A DNA stretch of 36,653 nucleotides from an uncultured Prevotellaceae bacterium (GTDB taxonomy: Bacteria; Bacteroidota; Bacteroidia; Bacteroidales; Bacteroidaceae), in NCBI GenBank assembly GCA_902794405.1, contig CADBHI010000018.1, positions 1,514 to 38,166 of the forward strand, read 5' to 3'. This document shows positions 30,629 to 36,653 of this stretch, one piece after another (position 1 is the first letter of the stretch; every line of letters starts with the position of its first letter). Below the pieces are notes generated by a model that saw only the letters and a list, made by a program, of their open reading frames with translations, did no database searches and had not been told where the DNA came from. The translations under genes and the position numbers were made by a program.

Positions 30629-32449
30629 TCACTTCCCCACGAAACTTCCGAAGTACTTCAAGCAGACGTCGCGCCATTCGCGGGCGTTCTCTAACTGATG
30701 CTGCATCCGCTCGTCGACCTCGCGCCAGCGCTGTTCGTCGATGTAGGGCTTGCACAACTGCCACGTGCGGCAGAAGTCCTCCACATCCTCCACACCGCTG
30801 TTGTAGCGACGCTGCATCTCCTCCCACAACGTACGACCGTCCTTCATGCGGTAGTTCCAGGGAAGATGGTGGAACCACAGCAGCAGGTTCTCAGGACACG
30901 TAGCTGGGTCGTCGTACATCGAGCAGTATGGCTCGCGATACTGGCTGGTAGCGTTGCTGCCGGCATGCGTACGGTCGAAGCCGATGCCATTCTTGTCGGC
31001 CTGGTGGTAGTACACGGGGCACCACTCCAAGGGGTATGACTTGATGAATCCGTCAGGCTGTGGGCCGTAGTGGTGGTCGAACTTGAAAATATGGTGCAGA
31101 CCCAACGGCATCATGTAGTTCACGCAAGCTTCGCGACTGCGCATCATGATGTAGAGAAGTGCCTCATCAATCTGTGTTTTACCAAACGTCTCTTTAATCC
31201 ACTCACTTGCAATTTCTTCCGATTTCATCGAAGGATTCCAGGCCAAACGACCGAAGGCATACCAGTTGGCCTGCGAGAAATGATGACCACACCAGTTGGT
31301 GTCGTCGCCTATGTTAGCCACACCTGCAATACCTACTAACCGGTTTGGCTCCACGAAGCGGAAGAACTCGCGCCACATGGGGGCTAAGTAGACCAGATGG
31401 CGTGACTGTCCGAGGTATTCCTGGGTAATCTGCAACTCTGCCATCTGCGGCGTCTTCTGGATATTGTCAAAGATGGGGGCGTATGGTTCGCGTGGCTGGA
31501 AGTCCAACGGACCGTTCTTCGACTGCAGGATCACATTCTCGCGGAACTTGCCGTCGTCCTCCTTGAACTCCGACACGGCCTGTTTCACGCGGTCCTCGCC
31601 CTTATGCTTGGCACCATACACGAACGAGCGCCACATGATGATACCTCCGTGGGGGGCAATGGCGTCGGCCAGCATGTTGGCACCCTCGCTGTGTGAGCGT
31701 TCGTAGTCGCCGGGGCCGGGCTGTCCCTCTGAGTTAGCCTTCACCAAGAAACCACCGAAGTCGGGCACAATTTTGTAGATTTCATCGCACTTTTTCTTCC
31801 ACCACTTCTGTACGCCCTTGTCCAAGGGATCGGCTGTTTTCAGTCCGCCCAAGCCCATCGGCGAGGCGAAGTTGACCGATAGGTACACGCGGATGCCGTA
31901 CGGGCGCAGAATGTCGGCTATCTGCTTCACCTTCAGCAGGTTCTCCTTCGCCAACATCTTCGGCGAGGCGTTCACGTTGTTGAGCACCGTACCGTTGATG
32001 CCTATCGAGGCGTTGGCGCGCGCATATTCCTTGATATGATTGGGGTCGAACGAGGGCCAGAAGATGCTCTTACCGGCATAGCCGCGCTCAATCGAGCTGT
32101 CGAGGTTGTCCCAATGGTTCAGGATGCGCAGCTTGAAAAACGGCTTCGACTCGCCGCTCTCGCCCCTCAGCAGGGCATAGGCACCATACATCAGGCCCTT
32201 TTCCGTCTTGGCCTTGATGGTGCTCCCGCTGATGATATACCCCTCGTCGTCGGTCATGTTGGGGTCGAGCACCAACTGGGCCTCGGTCCCGTCATAATAG
32301 CGGCGCAGTTCATCGGCAGCCACACATTCGGGTCCCGTCACCTTCGCCTTGTTCAACTCGGCATAGCGCAGCCACAGCCGGCTGCCGTCCTCTGCGTGCC
32401 CCACCATAGCGGCAGCAAGCAGCAGTACTGTCAGAATCTGTCGTTTCAT
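30629..32449 (-). CDS. xynF: GH67 alpha-glucuronidase
   Basis: The 606-residue exported enzyme (signal peptide MKRQILTVLLLAAAMVGHA) removes 4-O-methyl-glucuronic acid from xylo-oligomers. The family 67 motif GFLVKANSEGQPGPGDY holds the probable acid Glu241. Asp316 (NGPLDFQPREPY) and Glu344 (QITQEYLGQ) match the other two catalytic carboxylates: their spacing from Glu241 is nearly that of Cellvibrio GlcA67A (E292, D365, E393). It is shorter than the roughly 680-730 residues common in the family, mainly at the ends. Gene context agrees with xynF of P. bryantii. It is transcribed from its own promoter, convergent with xynE. Confidence 0.94.
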   Translation of the reverse strand: MKRQILTVLLLAAAMVGHAEDGSRLWLRYAELNKAKVTGPECVAADELRRYYDGTEAQLVLDPNMTDDEGYIISGSTIKAKTEKGLMYGAYALLRGESGESKPFFKLRILNHWDNLDSSIERGYAGKSIFWPSFDPNHIKEYARANASIGINGTVLNNVNASPKMLAKENLLKVKQIADILRPYGIRVYLSVNFASPMGLGGLKTADPLDKGVQKWWKKKCDEIYKIVPDFGGFLVKANSEGQPGPGDYERSHSEGANMLADAIAPHGGIIMWRSFVYGAKHKGEDRVKQAVSEFKEDDGKFRENVILQSKNGPLDFQPREPYAPIFDNIQKTPQMAELQITQEYLGQSRHLVYLAPMWREFFRFVEPNRLVGIAGVANIGDDTNWCGHHFSQANWYAFGRLAWNPSMKSEEIASEWIKETFGKTQIDEALLYIMMRSREACVNYMMPLGLHHIFKFDHHYGPQPDGFIKSYPLEWCPVYYHQADKNGIGFDRTHAGSNATSQYREPYCSMYDDPATCPENLLLWFHHLPWNYRMKDGRTLWEEMQRRYNSGVEDVEDFCRTWQLCKPYIDEQRWREVDERMQHQLENAREWRDVCLKYFGSFVGK

Positions 32450-32483
32450 ATCACTTGTTTTTAGTTATTTCCATAATTCCGCG

Positions 32484-32516
32484 ACAAAGTTACACATTTC
32501 TTCTGACATCACCAAG
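32484..32516 (-). promoter_or_regulatory. xynF: Promoter of xynF
   Basis: On the minus strand CTTG (32516-32513), a 20-bp spacer and TAACTTTGT (32492-32484) match the Bacteroidales -33/-7 layout with one change in the -33 box. The ATG at 32449 lies about 35 bases downstream. Confidence 0.7.
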
Positions 32517-32521
32517 CTTTT

Positions 32522-32551
32522 GTCACACGGAAATCACAGAAATCACAGAAA
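32522..32551 (+). repeat. Dispersed GTCACACGG repeat, copy 3
   Basis: Identical over 30 bp to copy 1 at 29950-29979. As there, a C-rich block follows immediately, so the two families seem to travel together. Confidence 0.85.
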
Positions 32552-32556
32552 GCGCC

Positions 32557-32656
32557 CCTCCGTTCTCCCCTCCGCTCTCCCCGCCCCTCTCCCAGGACCT
32601 CTCCCCTCCGCTCTCCCCGCCCCTCAAGGGGAGGGGATGGGGGCGGGGTGTGTAAC
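32557..32656 (+). repeat. Composite C-rich/G-rich dispersed repeat
   Basis: C-rich words close to CTCCGCTCTCCCCGCCCCT occur twice and lead into CCCCTCAAGGGGAGGGGATG and a G-rich tail ending GTGTGTAAC. The tail (32624-32656) matches the dapF insert at 29 of 33 positions. Confidence 0.75.
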
Positions 32657-32742
32657 TTCAACAAACTGGCCCACTTAGCACTACTAAATGACCCACTTAG
32701 CATTGCTAAATGGCCGAGTTTATAGATTCATCTTCTTTTTCT

Positions 32743-32790
32743 TCTATAACTTCTTTAACTTCTATAACTTCTTTAATTTCTTTACTTTTT
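32743..32790. repeat. A/T-rich CTTC tandem repeat
   Basis: An 18-bp unit close to TAACTTCTTTAACTTCTA is repeated about twice and then decays into TTTAATTTCTTTAC. It resembles the 1201-1242 array. Confidence 0.65.
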
Positions 32791-32852
32791 CTCCCCCGTA
32801 CGTACAGGAACTGTTGTGAGTTTTCGAGTTCACGTACGTACGCGGGAGAAAA
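32787..32852. repeat. 66-bp inverted repeat with 26-bp arms
   Basis: Arms 32787-32812 and 32827-32852 pair at 23 of 26 positions around a 14-nt loop. They contain CGTACGTAC and run out to TTTTCTCCC/GGGAGAAAA. The structure could be a mobile palindromic element or a strong terminator; the loop has no known motif. Confidence 0.75.
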
Positions 32853-32885
32853 GTTTTCAAAATGGTGAAGGGCCGCTTCCCCGGA

Positions 32886-32953
32886 GAAGCCTCCCCCTCA
32901 TATCTATGTCCCCCCTTTATAGGGGGACAGATATTAGAGGGGGCTGAGGCTTC
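32886..32953. repeat. C/G-block palindrome (family of the pyrG insert)
   Basis: The left half starts GAAGCCTCCCCCTCATATCT and the right half is its imperfect inverse ending GAGGCTTC, around CCCCCCTTTATAGGGGGAC. The GAAGCC ends and C5/G5 blocks resemble the element inside pyrG and the core in asnB. Confidence 0.7.
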
Positions 32954-32985
32954 GGAGGGGCGGTGCGGAGTTGAAGAAGGAACAT

Positions 32986-33049
32986 GTCACACAGAAATCA
33001 CGGAAGGTTTAGCTCGACGGCCCGGAGGGGAAAGTCAAATCACAGAAAA
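32986..33049 (+). repeat. Dispersed GTCACACGG repeat, copy 4, interrupted
   Basis: 32986-33003 corresponds to the first part of the repeat (GTCACACAGAAATCACGG) and 33037-33049 to its end (AATCACAGAAAAG). About 33 unrelated bases, including CGGCCCGGAGGGG, separate them. Confidence 0.55.
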
Positions 33050-33108
33050 GTAATTTCCGACGCTCTCCCCACTTCTTCTGCCTTTTTGCAAAAAAATCGG
33101 AGTAATTA

Positions 33109-33141
33109 TTTGGTATTTCGAATTTTATTTGCTATCTTTGC
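33109..33141 (+). promoter_or_regulatory. Promoter of the large secreted repeat protein
   Basis: TTTG (33109-33112), a 20-bp spacer and TATCTTTGC (33133-33141) form a full Bacteroidales promoter with the same spacing as that of gltB. The leader before the ATG would be about 55 nt. Confidence 0.8.
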
Positions 33142-33202
33142 CCCCAAATAGCCAACATATCCAATTAATAAACAACATCTATTAACAAAAAACAATTTGA
33201 GT

Positions 33203-36200
33203 ATGAGAAAACTAAAACTCTTTTTTGCGACATTTGTCCTGCTCGTAACAGGCGTGGTCGCTGCAAATGCGGAGTCTCAGACTTTTGATAAGCCGGTGGC
33301 TCCCGTATCACCGTTAGACAATTTAGAAGGTGTTGCTCCTCAGGCCGGTCAGCAGTATTACATTTACAATACTGGCTCGAAAACATTCCTTGGCGCCGGC
33401 CGTGACTGGGGAACCCGTGCTGTGGTTACTGACGCACAGTTTGTTTTTCCGGATGGAAACCAGAATTTGGCCACCAACATGGAATATGCTTTAGCTTTCC
33501 AACTGGAGGTTTCTGGTGACCTCTTTTACATTGCTCATTTTGCAACTAATAAATCAGCAACTGGTGATAAATATTTGGCTCATGAAGGAAATGCCGCATG
33601 GGTCGATGCAAGTGGCCCTCGTCTCGCGAATGCACTTTGGAGTATTACTGCATCGGGCGATGGCTATTTAATCACTCCTAATGATGCAGCTCAGAATATC
33701 TCGTTTGGTGTTGATGGTAATAATCTCGTTTCTGCATCGGTGGCTTATACTTGGACTGACCTGAACTATTCATCGCTTTCAAAGCCTTGGGTTTATTGGT
33801 GGTTCATACCCGCTGCTACCATTATTAATATGGTGAATGACGAATTACCTGTATACAAAGCAAAAAAGGCGCTTTATGATCAGCTTTCTGCTGCTATTGA
33901 TGCTTTTAATCATTCCAAAGACAATCCTACGTATACAGCGAAGGAACCGATTAGACTTGCTATTAACAGCGCTCTTGAGACCTATAATGGAACGGTGTCT
34001 GTAGATGCCTACAATAGTGCCACATCTACACTCGCCGAAGCCTACGATGTGTTCGTGACAAGTGGTGCAAGACCCGATGCCGGATATCCGTTCGATATGT
34101 CGTGCAAGATTGTGAACCCGAGTTGTGAAGGATATGAAATGAATGGCTGGTCAATTAGCAAGCCAGTAGGTGGTAACGGCCCGTCACTTGGAGGTACATC
34201 CATGGAGTATTGGGCAGGCAATGCCAGCTCTCGTACTGATGCAGGATTTGACTACTATCAGGAGATTACTGTTCCCGCAGGCAAATATACTGTTTCTGCT
34301 ATGATGCACAATTCGCTGAACGGAGAGGAAGGAGCTACATTCAATGTTTCAACAGGTGTTTACGCTGCTGTAGGTGAGACGGAAGTTAGTAAGCAAGTCG
34401 ACGTCGACGGCACAACGCTTACCGAATACACAACTGACGTGATTGAGGTTGGAGATGGACAGAAACTGCGCATTGGTGTCAAGAATTTCGGTACTATGGG
34501 TGCCCGCTGGTTTGTTGCCGATGATTTCCGCCTGAAACTCTACGAGTTAGATACCTATACGATAGGTTCGTCAGTTGTACTGCCTCAGGGTGTTAATTTT
34601 GATTCCAAATATTTCCCGACTATCACTGATGGCGCTATGGTCGAAGACGGACAGCTTATTACACTTCCCGGCGAAACCGTGAAGTTCCAGCTGCTGAATG
34701 AAGAGGGATTGATTTCCACTGTTAGTGTTGTAAAAATTGGCCAAGATGGCAATGAAACCGGCGAAGAGGTAACTCTCAGTCAGGGCGATGCTAACAATAA
34801 GTGGTCGTTCGAAATGCCTGCTCAGAATGTCAAGATCAAAGCTGTTTACCAGGCTGCACACACCATCTCCCTTAACGTTACAGGCACAAATGATATGGCT
34901 GATGCACCTACCATAACGGTTGCTGGTGCTACCCAGAGTGGCGATGTTGCTTACACAGCTGCTGCTAACTCGACAATCGAAATAACTCCAGAGGCTGTGG
35001 ATGGCTATTCTGTTGAAGTTACCGTAACGCAAACACCAGCTACTGGCGGCCCTGAAGAGACGGTTTCTGCTTCTGAAGTGAGCGGCACATGGTCGTTTAC
35101 CCTGCCCGACAATAACGTAAGAGTTTCAATTGCCTACACGCCTATTCCCACCTATTCTATCAATGGCCTCGCATACGGTTCACAGGTAACCATCGGCGAG
35201 GTTTCTACGACCATTGGTGATGTTTCCACTATCACGGGCGTGAATGCAGGAGAGCTGGTAACCATCGACGTTAGCGGCGTTACTGTCAGCCCGGGCATGG
35301 TCACGATGATTCATGCCAACACCGGTGCTGGCGCACTGACCGAGGAGGCTCTCTCACATGTAGGCGACGTCTGGACGTTCACCATGCCTGAGGGCGATGC
35401 CCACCTCACTTTTGCTGAGGAATATGTGTATAGCACATTCACCTTGAACGTTACTGAAGGCGAGGGTATGACGGAGGCTCCTAATGTGACGTATTCTCCC
35501 CAATTCACGAATGCCGGTAAGGTAAGGTCAGGCGCTAACGTAACCATCAACATCCCCGCCTACGCTGGCTATGACGCTACGGCAACATACCAGGCAGCGA
35601 GCGATGCTGAACCCACCACTCTTACGATTTCCAACAACCAGGCTCAGCTCACCATGCCTGCAGAGGATGTGACTGCCACCGTGGTCTACACCAAGCATGC
35701 ATACACCATCTCCGGCCTGCCCGTTGATAACACAACGTTTACCATCGGCGACACTCAGTATGAGAGTGGCGACGTGACTGCTACCGAAGGTACAGTCATC
35801 ACCGTGACACCTGACCTCGGTTACCAGATTACCGCCATCACGGCTACCTACACACCCGCAACAGGTGGTGATCCTATCGAACTTACGATTGACGACGCAG
35901 TAGGTAACGGCAAGTCGTTCACCATGCCGGCTGCCAACGTTACTGTCACCTGCACGGCCGAGGAAATCGTCATCGACCCGAACGCTATCCCCGTGACTGT
36001 TCCCGCATTGAGCTTCGTCACCTATGTTGACTATAATCAGGATCTGTCACTCGCTACCGGCGACCAGGCTCAGCTCTATACCATCAGCAACGTCACCGAC
36101 ACTGAGGTGCAGCTCACCGATCAGCTCACAAGCGTGCCTTCTGGCCATCACTTCCTTATCTACAACCCCACGGATGCTGACATCATCGCACAGCTCATGC

Positions 36201-36559
36201 CCAGCGCTCCTACTTCCGAGATGGAGGGAGTCGGTTCTAACTGGTTCTACCTCGACATGAATGACGGCACGATCAATCCTGACGACTACACCAGCTACTC
36301 GTTCTACATCTGCGGCGGCAAGCAGTTCCTCAAGGCCATTGGAGCAGGACAGCTCGCCGACCACCGTTGGATGCTTGTGGTTACCGAGGAGATCGTTCGC
36401 GCTCGTAACATCGTCTTTGGTGAAACGACCAACAAGATAACGGCTACGAACATCAAGAATGCTACGAAGGGCGACGTCTTCGACCTGCAGGGTCGCAAGG
36501 TGAAGGCTCCCAAGAAGGGTCTCTATATCGTAAACGGAAAGAAGGCCGTGATTAAGTAA
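33203..36559 (+). CDS. Large secreted multidomain protein with five InlB/Flg_new-like beta repeats
   Basis: The protein has 1118 residues from the ATG at 33203 (a TTG two codons upstream is less likely). Signal peptide MRKLKLFFATFVLLVTGVVAANA. An N-terminal domain (about 30-210) resembles a ricin/beta-trefoil-like module (QYYIYNTGSKTFLGAG). A helical FIVAR-like stretch follows (AKKALYDQLSAAIDAF, ALETYNGTVSVDAYNSA), then a jelly-roll-like domain (about 295-450). Five repeats of about 90 residues each end in a motif like WSFEMPAQNVKIKAVY or SFTMPAANVTVTC. The tail DVFDLQGRKVKAPKKGLYIV...KKAVIK recalls Prevotella secretion/anchoring tails. It is probably a surface adhesin or glycan-binding protein; the exact ligand is unknown. 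Confidence 0.7.
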   Translation: MRKLKLFFATFVLLVTGVVAANAESQTFDKPVAPVSPLDNLEGVAPQAGQQYYIYNTGSKTFLGAGRDWGTRAVVTDAQFVFPDGNQNLATNMEYALAFQLEVSGDLFYIAHFATNKSATGDKYLAHEGNAAWVDASGPRLANALWSITASGDGYLITPNDAAQNISFGVDGNNLVSASVAYTWTDLNYSSLSKPWVYWWFIPAATIINMVNDELPVYKAKKALYDQLSAAIDAFNHSKDNPTYTAKEPIRLAINSALETYNGTVSVDAYNSATSTLAEAYDVFVTSGARPDAGYPFDMSCKIVNPSCEGYEMNGWSISKPVGGNGPSLGGTSMEYWAGNASSRTDAGFDYYQEITVPAGKYTVSAMMHNSLNGEEGATFNVSTGVYAAVGETEVSKQVDVDGTTLTEYTTDVIEVGDGQKLRIGVKNFGTMGARWFVADDFRLKLYELDTYTIGSSVVLPQGVNFDSKYFPTITDGAMVEDGQLITLPGETVKFQLLNEEGLISTVSVVKIGQDGNETGEEVTLSQGDANNKWSFEMPAQNVKIKAVYQAAHTISLNVTGTNDMADAPTITVAGATQSGDVAYTAAANSTIEITPEAVDGYSVEVTVTQTPATGGPEETVSASEVSGTWSFTLPDNNVRVSIAYTPIPTYSINGLAYGSQVTIGEVSTTIGDVSTITGVNAGELVTIDVSGVTVSPGMVTMIHANTGAGALTEEALSHVGDVWTFTMPEGDAHLTFAEEYVYSTFTLNVTEGEGMTEAPNVTYSPQFTNAGKVRSGANVTINIPAYAGYDATATYQAASDAEPTTLTISNNQAQLTMPAEDVTATVVYTKHAYTISGLPVDNTTFTIGDTQYESGDVTATEGTVITVTPDLGYQITAITATYTPATGGDPIELTIDDAVGNGKSFTMPAANVTVTCTAEEIVIDPNAIPVTVPALSFVTYVDYNQDLSLATGDQAQLYTISNVTDTEVQLTDQLTSVPSGHHFLIYNPTDADIIAQLMPSAPTSEMEGVGSNWFYLDMNDGTINPDDYTSYSFYICGGKQFLKAIGAGQLADHRWMLVVTEEIVRARNIVFGETTNKITATNIKNATKGDVFDLQGRKVKAPKKGLYIVNGKKAVIK

Positions 36560-36570
36560 TTCATAATGCA

Positions 36571-36606
36571 TAATTCACAATGCATAATTCATAATTCACA
36601 ATTGAA
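36571..36606. repeat. ATAATTCACAAT simple repeats
   Basis: The gap before the last gene is built of repeated CATAATTCACAATG/CATAATTCACAATT words, a common kind of spacer in this window. No terminator hairpin with a T run is seen. Confidence 0.65.
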
Positions 36607-36618
36607 ATTGATAATAAT

Positions 36619-36653
36619 ATGAAAAAGAAGATATTTAGTTTGCTCGTGCTGCT
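36619..36653 (+). CDS. Start of an exported protein (cut by window edge)
   Basis: An ATG at 36619 opens MKKKIFSLLVL and runs off the right edge. The basic-then-hydrophobic start looks like a signal peptide. It follows the large secreted protein by 59 bases on the same strand and could be co-transcribed. Nothing more can be said from 11 codons. Confidence 0.55.
   Translation, partial: MKKKIFSLLVL

Larger units (their letters stand above)
32450..33202. other. Repeat-rich divergent intergenic region
   Basis: These 753 bases hold the xynF promoter, a GTCACACGG repeat followed by a C/G-rich block, an A/T-rich CTTC repeat, a long inverted repeat with GTACGTAC, a C/G palindrome, an interrupted GTCACACGG copy, and the promoter of the large repeat protein. 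No gene is supported; frames here translate to Pro/Leu- or Arg/Gly-rich low-complexity peptides. Confidence 0.75.

Noticed and set aside
32455-32703. Overlapping frames rich in Ser-Pro-Pro-Leu or Arg-Gly-Glu
   Set aside because: Both strands read the same composite repeat; such frames are a by-product of its C/G blocks.

Overview
The window looks like chromosomal DNA of a Prevotella-type member of the Bacteroidales, probably a plant-fibre-degrading gut or rumen relative of P. ruminicola or P. bryantii. Several signs agree. Bacteroidales -7 promoter boxes (TAnnTTTGC/T) precede nearly every transcription unit, twice with TTTG exactly 20 bp upstream. SGNH-esterase, GH10, GH43 and GH67 genes match the P. 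bryantii xynA/B/D/E/F set. DapL-type lysine synthesis is present, and secreted proteins end in a Prevotella-like DLQG...NGKK tail. No rRNA, tRNA, CRISPR array, prophage or IS transposase was seen.

Left part (1-3350): a cut-off secreted-protein gene and a glnK-amtB-porin operon, all on the minus strand. The promoter regions of the edge gene and of glnK share conserved blocks at identical spacing, suggesting one nitrogen regulon. A clean intrinsic terminator ends the operon at 417-457.

Centre (3278-19466): a long plus-strand block, gltB-gltD-dapF-dapL-pyrG-purF-carA-carB-asnB. Ammonium brought in by AmtB and sensed through PII enters glutamate through GOGAT. Glutamine amide nitrogen is then used by CTP synthetase, PurF, CarA and AsnB, all encoded side by side. 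Two things are odd. carB encodes only the N-terminal half of the usual protein (571 residues). Also, dapF, pyrG and asnB each carry an in-frame insertion made of G/C-rich palindromic repeat DNA related to repeats in the intergenic regions further right.

Next (19469-24158): a Cof-type HAD phosphatase and a secreted beta-helix carbohydrate-binding-like protein with a repetitive Gly/Pro/Phe insert on the minus strand, then a divergent secreted HEVGH metallopeptidase-like protein with a DUF4859-like domain. A strong hairpin terminator separates it from the xylan genes.

Xylan region (24199-32449): xynD (GPH symporter), xynA (GH10, exported) and xynB (GH43, cytoplasmic) form a minus-strand operon. 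xynE (SGNH esterase) is divergent from it, and xynF (GH67 alpha-glucuronidase) is convergent with xynE. Together they would deacetylate, debranch, cut, import and hydrolyse glucuronoxylan fragments.

The intergenic stretches 29949-30628 and 32450-33202 are packed with several dispersed repeat families, inverted repeats and a multi-hairpin element. The right end holds a large secreted repeat protein (33203-36559) and the start of another exported protein.
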